DNA of 64,000 nucleotides from Aquilaria yunnanensis (lineage: Eukaryota; Streptophyta; Magnoliopsida; Malvales; Thymelaeaceae), in contig CM077599.1 of assembly GCA_039654915.1 (NCBI GenBank), forward strand, positions 84,040,001 to 84,104,000. The letters are read 5' to 3'. The notes below the pieces were generated by a model that was not told where the DNA came from, ran no database searches, and saw only the letters and a program-made list of their open reading frames with translations. Shown here piece by piece: positions 39,393 through 54,882 of the stretch; position 1 is the stretch's first letter, and each line of letters starts with the position of its first letter. The position numbers were made by a program, and so were the translations under genes.

Positions 39393-39611
39393 ATGGCTTC
39401 ACCACTGCAATTCTTCTCCCTCCTTTGCATCTTGGTGCATATATTTGTGACTGTGGCGCAGCAGGAGCCTTATTGCGCTTATCAATACATAAAACGAGAG
39501 CATTTTTATGAACCCAGAAGAAGCTTCACCTTCCAAGCAAATCAGAATTATTGGGGAGGCCATCGAAAACCGAAGTCGCTGCTGCGGCTGGATGATCCTT
39601 TAAGTTGTTAA
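39393..39611 (+). pseudogene. 5' fragment of a CRK1-type gene
   Basis: The 72-codon frame starts with a signal peptide like that of CRK1 and the beginning of a DUF26 domain (FYEPRRSFTFQAN, compare YEPSKNLAFQSN in CRK1). After about residue 51 (about 39545) the similarity stops, and the following bases resemble the far-upstream region of CRK2. The DUF26 cysteine motif, second DUF26, membrane segment and kinase are all missing. It is a recombination remnant; a short secreted peptide is conceivable but unlikely. Confidence 0.75.
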
Positions 39612-39895
39612 CAAACAAGACCATAAGATTCCTTATATTTTATTATTTTCTTTGCACTTAGGTTTATACATTTTAACAACATTCGGTTTAAGTCAACACA
39701 CAATGAGCCTCTTTCTGTACCGTCACATCAAATCCTTGTCTCACACAATGTAAACTAAAGGAAACGGCAAATTATGTCCTCAGTTAAATGCAATTTTGTT
39801 CTCTTCTTTAACGTAATAAACACGCCTGCGTGGATCGGACGTTTAAATGTTGATGAGGGACCCATCTCCCTCAAGTCCTCATACTGGTAAAATAG

Positions 39896-40936
39896 GGTGA
39901 AGAACAAAAAGAAAGTCCTAAAACTTTTAAAATTTTGACAAGCTAGTTCAAAAACTCATTAACTTGACAAAATAGTCCTAAAACTGTGGAACCGTTAGCT
40001 CTGTTAGTCCTACTTTGGATGTGTCGTCAGCTGGTCAACGTAAAAGCTGATGTGGCACTTGACAGATATTAAAATTTGAATTATTGATTCATTTTTACAT
40101 CATTGGGAACCTTATGGAGTGAACTGCTCAAAATGAAAAGAGATGGTGATTAAAAATGATTTTCTCTGCTTACCATCTCTTCCTTCTTTGGCAGGTGACG
40201 GACGACACGAGGGCGGTCTCCGATGAGCCTCAGAATCATGACCAATCGAGATCGTTGGAAAGCCGGTGGTCTGGTACATGACGCACCTCTATTTACGATT
40301 GCCTCCGTTCACGCCGATTCGCCTCCATCGCCGCATGATTTAACTCCGTCGTTTACCATCGCCCTTGTTCACGGCATTTACCATCGCCTGCATCTCCTCT
40401 TCACGTGAATTTGATGCCACTCTCGCAGATGGTGACGGATTCTTGGGCTTTAACGGCAAACGGTTCCTCTCTCTCCTCACCTCCGTCCATCCGCCTGTTC
40501 TCAACGCCGTCCGATTCGCAAAATCTCTCTTCGCCTCAATCCGATTTGCCTTCTCTCGACACCGCATCCCTCCTCGCCCCACTTATCCAGTGGCGATGAT
40601 TTTTTGGGCTTGGGAAGTGCTGTGGTTGTGATTAGTTTGATTGGGCACTGGAGCAGAATGGTTCGATTGGCCTCTGGAGATGATTGGTTATGAGAAACGC
40701 GAACCATGTTTTAATCACTCTCTTCTTTTGTTTTGATTGATTCACTCCCTATGTTTACCCATGGTGTCAAAAAGAGTCAATATGTCATTTTTTTTAACTC
40801 CTGTTAAATGCCACATCAGCTTTAGGACCAACAAAGATGGTGGTTTCACAGTTTCAGAACTACTTTTATCAAGTCGATAAATTTCAGTACTAACTTGTCA
40901 AAACCTATAAAGTTGTAGGACTTTTTGTGTCCTCCT
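39896..40936. mobile_element. Mutator-like element (MULE) with GC-rich interior
   Basis: The 1041-bp insertion is flanked by 9-bp repeats GTAAAATAG (39887-39895) and GTGAAATAG (40937-40945), one mismatch. Its ends are long imperfect inverted repeats of roughly 190 bp; shared pieces include AGTCCTA-AACTTT, TTTTGACAAG and AAGCTGATGTGGCA. Homologous sequence before CRK2 lacks it. The interior, about 40195-40600, is far more GC-rich than its surroundings and open in several frames. No transposase is present, so it is non-autonomous. Such a composition in a MULE suggests a captured host fragment (Pack-MULE), but the source is not recognised. Confidence 0.8.
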
Positions 40937-40945
40937 GTGAAATAG

Positions 40946-41090
40946 TTACTTCGAGCTTTCAAGGCAGAATCTTCTGCATGGGCCAGTCCTGAGTCAACAC
41001 ACTGCGTTTACTTGCTTGTGTTCCTGTGCTCTTTAAATCTTCCAAGCCAAAACCAATTCATGCCAATCATACAGACACAAACACTGCGAA
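40946..41090 (+). promoter_or_regulatory. CRK3 proximal promoter
   Basis: Homologue of the 35460-35601 block. GTCAA (W-box core complement, 40993-40997) lies 98 bp before the ATG in a conserved AGTCAACACACTGCG context. The MULE separates this proximal part from the rest of the ancestral upstream region (39600-39886). Confidence 0.55.
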
Positions 41091-46384
<5,294 letters not shown>

Positions 46385-49300
46385 AAAGGGTCAAGAGCAA
46401 CTACCACACCCATGTCAAGATGTCTTCCACTACACGGCATGTATGAAAATAAATGCAATACTTCTATTGTTCTTAGTTCCCACCATCATGCTTAAACCAC
46501 TAGTTAATCTTATTTCTCTATTGTATACCATCTATAACGGCCTTTAGCCGCTATTGTTTTATATTTCTATACAGTATCAAGATTTTCAATCTCATTTACA
46601 TTTCTTATCTCAATTGAGCTGCTAATGCCAGAACTGTTCTGATTGTCTCCATGCACACTATCGATGTACATGTTTCATTATAGTCAATTCCCAAGTGTTG
46701 TGAATAACCTTTTGCAACTAACCAAGCTTTATGCTTTTGAATTGATCCATCTTCATTATACTTGATCTTGTAGACTCATTTTAGGCCAATAATATCTTTG
46801 TCTTCAAGTAGATCAACCAGCTCCCATGTCATGTTTTTCTCGATCATTTTAATTTCTTTATCTATGGCTTCAGTCTAGACTTCATCTTTTGCAACTTCTT
46901 CAAAACTCTGGGGTTCACATGCAAAAAAAAAATTAATCTTTGAGTACTTTCATAGATATTTGCTAAACTTCGAACTCGTCTTAGAGAAGTATCATAATCT
47001 AGTGCAACATCATCTGATTGGTATAAAGTAGCTGAACCGGCTTCAGTATTTGTCTTGTCAGATCCAATACCATAATCTTCATGATATCCTTCAGGCTCCA
47101 TTATTTAAATTATTTTTTGTATAGGCTCTCCAAGTACTTCCCATAGTTTGGATGCCAAGGTAAATAAATCCCAAGTTAATTTCTTCAAATAAAAATTTTA
47201 TTAAACAATTCAAACAACTAAAGTAAGCTTCATAAAGGTTTCTAAGTGTTAATTGGCACATAAGGGTGTAAAGGCAAAATAGTTATTTTGACCCAAGTTG
47301 GTAGCATGGTGGTAATTTCAGTGAAATTATTGTCATGTAAGTGAAAGTGACTAAAATTGTCAAGACCATAAGTGTTGTGACTCATTTTGAACCAATAAGT
47401 GATGAGGGAGGGCTTAAGTGCACCAAGTTGCAAAGTTGAGGGCTTAAGTGTTTTGATTTCTTTAAGTGTATGATTAGCTTAAGGGCTAAGTGGAGAGATT
47501 AGTACTCTATCATTGGACGCTAAAAAGAGTTTATTAGAGCCTAAGTAAGGGGCTTAGCTAAGTTAATTAAGAGACTAAGTAAAATTAAGAGTGAATACGG
47601 GATTGGGTTAAAAGGAAATATTTTGAAGTTAGAGCTTTACTATTCATCTTCTCATTCCTTAAGCCAAACCCGCAACCCACACCTCCACCATACCATCCCA
47701 GCTCAAATCTTCACTTTAGCCTAAGATTTTCATGAAAATGAAGCCCCCAAAGCTATCAGAATAAGCCCTTAGCAAGTTCTTGAAGGATTCGGTGCATTTG
47801 GAAGTGTTCTTGGAGGGTTTTTGTAGGTTTAGCTAAAACCTTAAGGTAATCCATTTACTAAGTTTTGAATTGGTTCTAATGATGTCAATGAGTTAGAAAT
47901 GGTCTTAATAAGCTAAATGTGGTGCCCGATTTCAAAGGAACCAAGCTTGGAAGCAATTAGAGCTAATTGGAGCTTTTGGTGAATAGTTCCTTAGATTTGT
48001 GCAAATCTTCATTTGAGGTAAGGGATTTAAGTTATGGCATGATTAAATGATACATAATTAGTGTTAGAACACTTAGGAGTGAGTTAGAATGAGCCAAAAA
48101 TGATTAGAATTTGTTTGGGTAAGGGTTGGAATGAGATTGGCCGAGAAAGGGGCGAAGAAAAGTAGCTCTAAGGGTTAATGTGGTTGCACTAATTATTTTG
48201 ATGCAATCGCATCAAGCTCAAGAGAAAGAAAAGGCTGCCTAAAATGTGCAATGTTGTAGCATCAAGTATGTCGGTGCTATCGTATCATTTCCAGCAGCTT
48301 CTATAAATTCATAATGTTGTCACACCATAATATGCAATGTTATAGCATTGTGCCTGAATTGTGCCAACATTGTTTCTAAGTGTCCCAAATTAATTCCTAA
48401 GGTTTAGGTGGTGTCCTAACATGGCTCAAAAGTACACCTAAGATTTAAGTATGCATCAATAAGTGAGTAATAAGTGGATGGTTAAAAGGACTAAGGAAAA
48501 GTGGATAAATGAGGTACCTTAAGTCATAAATAGGGTACTAAGGAGGGGCCTAGTATTGTATGAGTCCTCCAATGGTCAAAGGGTGAGGTCATGAACCTTC
48601 CGCATTAGAGAGGGACTCGAGAAGGGTTTAGAACCCTAAATGACCCAAGGGTAGAAGCCAAGTGCCTCCGGGCATTGAGCAATGCCTAAGAGGTCCCAAC
48701 CAAATCAACAGGCTTGGTAAGTGAATCCACTAAGTTGCCCGAGTCGAGTTTAAGGGAACTTGGTGAAGTTTGGCCCCTAAGTTAAATTACCCAACATAAC
48801 AAGTAAGGGGAAGTTATGGGTAAAATGTGGGTAAGAGGTGAGTAAATGATGATTTACTTTAAGTAGCCTGTAAAAGGAATGCAAGGTCAAGTAAGTGATG
48901 ACTTACTTAGGATACCCATAAGGAAGACTTCATGGGGTTTAGTCAAGTGCTAACATTGAATACAATGGCCAATATCCAAGTACCCCAACCGTATGACCTC
49001 ACGATAGTTAAGAACACCTTCGGGTGTAAGGAAGTCCTAAATGCATAAACATGTGTGTCGCTCATCCATCCATACATTACATTGCATTATTGTTTTTGTT
49101 TATTAAGTACTTGTGTTTATTGCTTGTTGTATTATTTGGTTGGTTGCTTGTGCTATATGAGATATATATGTTTGTTGTGCTTTGCATGCTTGCATATGTT
49201 TCCTCTGCAGGTGCCGAATCCATTACTGAGTACTTTTGAGTACTCACCCTTTAAGTGTTATGCAGGTATTAGATGGCTAGTCAGGCCTAACAGTTGGTGA

Positions 49301-49437
49301 AGGGCGATTGTTAGTGCTAAGTTTTAATGGTTTGAATATGCTCTCTAAGTATGAATCTTTTGATAAATAATTGCTTATAATATAAGTTAGTATTAACCAA
49401 AAAGTTGTCTTTTCAGCTTTCAAAGCTAAGGGTGGAT

Positions 49438-50598
49438 CACTACTAAAATTTTGGCATTTACCAACACGTATTTCCAACAACTACACGTTGGTAATTTTGA
49501 ATTTCCAACGCGTAGCCGTTGGTAAATGCGTGTTGGTAAACCATTTGTTGGAAAAAAAAAGTTACCAACGTGCAAAAATAGCTACGTTGGTAATTTCCAA
49601 CATATGCACGTTGGTAATTACCTGTTGGAAATTACCAACGGTCATATAGCAACTAGAGGTGTAAAACGAATCGAGCCTTATCGAATAGTTCGAGCTCGAA
49701 CTCATTTTTTTTAATCTCGAATCAAGCCTAACGAGCTTCGAGCTCGAATTCAAGCCAAATTTTAGGTTTGAATCCTTAACGAACTCTTATCGAGCTTAAC
49801 GAGCCTGGTATAATATAATTTATTTATTAAAAAAACATATATCCTAAAATCCTAAAATCCCTAGATTCCCTACCTCAATTCAAAATTCCCGACTGCCCTC
49901 ACCCACCCTGTCCCTCATAGCCCACCCACCCTCAGGAGTCGCGACTCGTGACTCACCGTCGCCTCAATCATCGGCTCAATCGCGATTATCGTCTATAGAA
50001 TCGTCGTCGCCCATGCGGCCCTGCTGTTACTGCCCCACCGTCTGTTCCTGCGTCCCCCGTATCACAGTCGTAACTTGATCTGCTCACCATCACGCCGTCT
50101 GTTGTCGGGCCATCGCGCCTGAGCCTTATCTCCATCGTCTGTCTGTCATGCCGGCGAGCCTTCCCTCCATCGTGCCGTCATTACACCGTTGAGCACTCTC
50201 TCCGTCACGCCTCCCCTGTCTTAGTCGCAGACGTGTTACCCCCAATCGAGCCTCTCGAGCTAACGAATTGAGCTCAAGCCTACTACGAGCCAAGCTCAAA
50301 CCTTGTTTCTAAAGCTTGTCGAAGCTCGAGCTCCTACTCCAATGTAAAATGAGCCGAACTTGAGCCTGGCCTATTCAAGCTCGGTTCGGCTCATTTACAC
50401 CCCTAATAGCAGCAATGTTTTCCAACATGGAAACAAAGTACCAACATGCTCGCTCGTTGGTAATTACCAATGTGCACGCGTGTTGGACCGTTGGTAAATT
50501 AGCAACACGTTTGGCCGTTAGTAAATTTAAACTTTTTTTACCAACGGCCTAACGCGTTGGTAATTTGGATGTTGGAAAACCTAGCTTTTTTAGTAGTG
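49438..50598. mobile_element. Non-autonomous CACTA (En/Spm) element
   Basis: The 1161-bp element begins CACTACTAAAA and ends TTTTTTAGTAGTG, with a 3-bp target duplication GAT (49435-49437, 50599-50601). Both subterminal regions are full of TTACCAACG/CGTTGGTAA motifs in both orientations, as in the larger CACTA element starting at 60786, so it is probably mobilised by that family. The centre has been replaced or interrupted by a hAT-like MITE. Confidence 0.9.
49654..50405. mobile_element. hAT-like MITE nested in the CACTA element
   Basis: 752 bp with inverted ends (TAGAGGTGTAAA... and ...TTTACACCCCTA) and 8-bp flanks ATAGCAAC (49646-49653) and ATAGCAGC (50406-50413), one mismatch. The ends are rich in CGAGCTCGAA-type motifs. 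The GC-rich interior (49900-50230) has no recognised product. Confidence 0.8.
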
Positions 50599-53500
50599 GA
50601 TCTTAGTATATATTGTTGTCACCATTGTATGTATGACATTATTCACACTAAGTGTTGACTCTACTGATGTCTATTAGTGTGTATAATACTAAGGTTACAT
50701 TTGAGTGCATATAGGATTGAGATGTATGCACATAGTTATTACTTGAAGTTAAAATAACTAAAGTTTTTACGTCTTGGCTTGTATCAATTTGTTTTGTTAA
50801 ATATAAAAGCCATGGCATTGTTTTATTACAGATTACTTATTTAATTGTTATTGCATAGCCAGGACAACGTATGCATATTTCCTATGTAGGGTAGGTTAAA
50901 TAACTAGTTGCACGTAATTATTTAAGATACTTCACGAGTAATAACTAGTCAATTGTAACTTAAGTGCGATCACAGCTCCCAAGGAGCCTACCAGTGCTTG
51001 TAAATCAGGGCACTAAGGCCCTATTCCACCACATTTTTTGTCCTTTACAATTGTCTTTTTGGCATTTCCAAGTTTCTGCTTCATCAAAGATAACATCTCA
51101 AACAATAATAAATTTTCTTATGTTTGGATTATATACGCGATAACCTTTTGATTCATCACTATATCCAGTGAAGATAGACTTTTCTTCTTTATGATCAAAC
51201 CTCGTTCTTTGTTGGGCATCAATATGAGCATATACTATGCAACCAAAAATTCTAAATTGTTGTACCTAGGGTTTTCTGTGATGCCATGCCTCATATGGAG
51301 TTTTGTTGAGCACAGCTTTTATTAGAGATCTATTCAGGATGTAAACTACTATATTTACTGCTTTTACCCAAAAGCTGTTTACAATTCCTTTGTCTTTTAA
51401 CATGCTCCGAGCCATTTCAACTACTGTTCTATTCTTTCTTTTTATAATTCCATTTTGCTGCGAGGTACGTGGAACCGTTAAGTTTCATTTGCCAAAATCT
51501 GATAAATTTTGTAGAAGTATATTTTCTACCTTGATCCATCCTCAAAATTTTGATTGATCAACTACTTTTATTTTCTCAAGTGCTTTGAATTTCTTGAATG
51601 CTTCAAAGGCTTTTGATTTTCTTTTCAAGAAATAAATCCACATCATTCTGGTCAAGTCATCCACAAATAGAATAAAGTATTTATTGTCATTTAATGATGG
51701 AGTTCTGGTTGGACTAACTATATTTAAGTGCACCAACTCCAGAGGTTTCTTTGCTCTCCAAGATATCTTTGGAAATAAGAGTTTGTGCATCTTCCCATAT
51801 ATACATCCTTCACAAACTTTATCATTTTTGCCTATATTAGGCAAATCAAAGACCATATTTTTATCCTTTAATAACTTCAAACATTTATAATTTAGATGTC
51901 CATATCTTAAATGTCATAGAAATGACTCATCTGCTATATTACTTTTCAAAGTAAGATTCTCATGTATTGACATAGCTAGAGGAAAAACATTAGTCCTGCT
52001 TATCCTAACTTTTGCAATTGTGATGATTTTCTTTTTATCTTTAATAATACATACATCGCATTCAAAATTTAATGCATAATCTTTTTATAAAAGTTGCCTA
52101 ACACTTAATAGATTTTAAGTTAAATCAAGAACATAAAGGACATTTATAATAAATTTAGAGTTACCTCCATCACTATCAACTGTATTTGCCTTTGACATCA
52201 AGGTGTTTGCCATCACTAAGCTTTACTTTTGAAAACAATTTTGATCCCATTTTGTAAAGCTTTTCTTATCACCGGCCATGTGATTGCTACATCTACTATC
52301 TACATACTATACAACACTTGATTCTTTTTTGACACTTAAACAAGAAAAGAATACTTGACCATCTTCATGCTCTTCTGAAAAATTCAAATTGTTACTTTGA
52401 TCTTTGTACCAGTAATCTTTTTCTGAATGGTTTGGATTTATGCAACTTCAACACTTGAATCTACAACCTTTTGATTCATGACTAAACTTTCCACAAATTT
52501 TGTAACTTGAGCTTGGATAATTTATTTGGCTGAAATCATTTCAATTTCCTCTGCACAGCCATGACTTCGGGCACTATTTCCTCTTCTGTTTTATAGCAAA
52601 CCTTTTCCTTGATTATTTTGTCCGATATTGTCTTCCATGTTCATATTTGATTGGAAAGCTTGTTTTACTGTTTGGTTTCAGAATCTGCTCATTCTCTTCT
52701 TATATGCTTCTAAAGAGCTAATCAAATCATCAACTGCCAATTTTGATAAATCCTTTTGTTCTTCAATTGCTGTAACAACATGCTTAAATTTTGCTAGCAG
52801 ACTCCCTGAAATTTTCTTATTAATCTTTTTGTCTTCAATATTGTCACCCAAGCTCTTGATTTGATTTATAATTTTTGTTGCTCTTGAAGAAAATTCTTGA
52901 ACACTCTTTGTATCCTCCATTGAAAGATTGTCAAAGTCCCTCCATATATTTTGCAATTTTATGGAGATAACTTTTTCTTGGCCAGAGAATTGCTTCTTCA
53001 ATATTTCCCAAGCATCTTTTGGTCTTTTGGCACCCATGATGTGTGGGAATATTATTTTACTTAATCCTTGATGGATATTGAGTGAGAGTTTTACATCCAT
53101 TTGCTCATTTTGCTTGTATTGTCATTTCTATACTTTTTTCCAACTAGTTTATGCTTCTAAACTATATGGTTCTTTAAGGCCATATTCTACTAACTCTTAT
53201 AAATTTTGAGGGATGAATAATATCTTCATTTAGATGCTTCAAAATTTGTAGTTCTCGCCATTGAATATGGAAACGATAGACTGTGAATAATTGAACATGA
53301 CTTCACCGCTTGTGGCCATTTCTTCAACCTAGGCTTTGATACCAAATTTGTTGAGTGCTAAAAAATTTAACAAAAAAATTGGGGAGAAAGGCAGAGAGAA
53401 GGACGAATGGAAGTAGAAAAGAAGATGGGAGCTATTTTCTTACATTTTAATTCATGGAGACAATTGTAATAACATTCACAATGAGAACAAGACACTATAC

Positions 53501-53796
53501 ATAAGTCATTTAAGCCAACTTGAATAAGAAGAATTCTAAATAGACTTGACAACTAAGCCATATTGTTTGAGTTCTAAAACACTACATCTGGTTTTGTAGG
53601 TGTTTCTAGCTGATGCTTAATGTTTTCTTAGCTAATAAAAAAAATGAACTAACAATTTGCTGCAACCACCATTAGCTTTGTTGACTTTTTTTCAAGCAAT
53701 TGACTTTAACTTTGCGGCCATATTTATTGCCAATTGTCAGTTAGTTGTCCATTTGTAAATTGTAGGCTTCAAAAAAATTACAAAATATTATTTTTC

Positions 53797-54076
53797 AACA
53801 CAGCAAAATAAGAGATGAAACAAATGGCTTTTCTGATGATAATAAGCTTGGAGGAGGTTTTGGTGCAGTTTACAAGGTAAGTAATTTTTTTTTATGGGCA
53901 TGTAGCCATAAATGCTTATCATTTCTAATGTCATAATGGACAAGATATAGCTATAAAACGGACATCTAACAATTCAAATAAGGGACTACAAGAATTCAAG
54001 AATGAAGTCATGTTGATGGCAAAACTTCAACAAAGGAACTTGGTCAGACTCCTAGGATTTTCATCAAGAGGGATGG
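53797..54076 (+). pseudogene. CRK exon 3-4 fragment
   Basis: The end of exon 3 (53797-53876: [12 protein letters not shown] then a shortened loop, one codon of GEGG lost) is followed by a reduced intron and a 5'-truncated exon 4 (about 53935-54076: [30 protein letters not shown]). It is closest to CRK2, including the intron text. Its intron begins with GT, whereas the three larger paralogues have GC. At 54077 it is cut by an LTR start, and the remaining kinase exons are not found. Confidence 0.8.
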
Positions 54077-54882
54077 TGTAACAACTCTCCTAATCAATGA
54101 TGGATTTTGACCAGATAAGTATGTTTATTTAAGTATTTTCACTTAAGTACCTCAAGTTAGCATCTTACTAAGCAAGAAAAACAAGCTAAGTTTAAGTAAA
54201 GGTAAGTTCCTAAGTGTAATTTGCCACTTAAGAGTCAAAAGGGTAAAATAGTAATTTTGACCCAAGTGAGTAGTCTGACTATAATTTTGATAAAATTAGG
54301 GTCATGTAGGGAATTTTGACTAATTAAGTTAAGACCATAAGTTATCCTAGCTATTAAAACCACCATTTGAAAGAAAAGTGCAAAAATTGCACTAAATGCT
54401 CAAATGAGCCATTTATGTCTTAACTGGCTTAATTGTGCAAAAGGCTAAGTGTAAGAGGCTTTTGAACATTCATTGGGACCAAGGAGGGGTGGTTTTGGGT
54501 GTGTGTTTAGTGGCCAAAGTAAAACAAAGGAAAACTTGAGGCCCAAAAGGCAAGAAATCAAGAATTATGCTTTCTCTACCCATTTGTTTTTTTTCCCAAT
54601 TTCGTAGCTCCCTCTCCTCACCATATTTCCTGCTTCAACATACCCCAATTCCTTAAGTTTCCATCAAATTTAAAGGCCCCAAAGTGAATCCAAGAAGCCT
54701 CTAACTTATTTTTGGTGTATTAGCTTTAATCTAGCACTTTGATGCTTGTTTTGAGCTTGAAACCTAAGGTAAGCTTCTTGGTTTTGTTTGAGCTAATTAT
54801 AAATTGTTTGAGTAGCTAAAAGTAGTCTTGATTTGAGGTTCTTGGTGTGAGGGAACCTCCTCGCTTACCCTAATATGGGGTG
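54077..54882 (+). mobile_element. LTR fragment cutting the CRK remnant
   Basis: Starts TGTAACAACTCTCC and resembles the first part of the 47118-51033 LTR. Its continuation is interrupted by the solo LTR at 54883, and the text beyond that insertion is in the opposite orientation, so this is a partial copy. Confidence 0.55.

Larger units (their letters stand above)
47118..51033 (+). mobile_element. Solo LTR inserted in the decayed copia element
   Basis: Runs TGTATAGGCTCTCC...CCACCACA with TTTTT on both sides (47113-47117, 51034-51038). The copia reading frame resumes across it. Without the nested CACTA element its length is about 2.75 kb. The start resembles the LTR start at 54077 (TGTAACAACTCTCC), and TTTTGACCCAAG follows at a similar distance in both. 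No coding domain is present. Confidence 0.75.
46600..53654 (-). pseudogene. Decayed Ty1/copia element split by a solo LTR
   Basis: Read on the minus strand: 5' LTR 53654-53349 (306 bp, TGTTAGTT...CTCAACA); a PBS variant TTGGTATCAAAGCC just inside it; gag with a UBN2-type region (53100-52678); remains of zinc knuckle and protease; pre-integrase and integrase part (51880-51542: GCIYGKMHK, LFVDDLTRMMW); further integrase to 51034. It resumes at 47117 with the linker RVRSLANIYEST (about 46990) and the start of reverse transcriptase (TWELVDL, VAKGYSQ; about 46860-46610). The rest of RT, RNase H and the 3' LTR are lost. Stops and frameshifts are frequent. The interruption is the solo LTR 47118-51033. 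Confidence 0.85.

Noticed and set aside
40223..40707. Host genes in the GC-rich core of the MULE
   Set aside because: Frames overlap on both strands, none has a recognised domain, and the block lies within the inverted repeats of a transposon.
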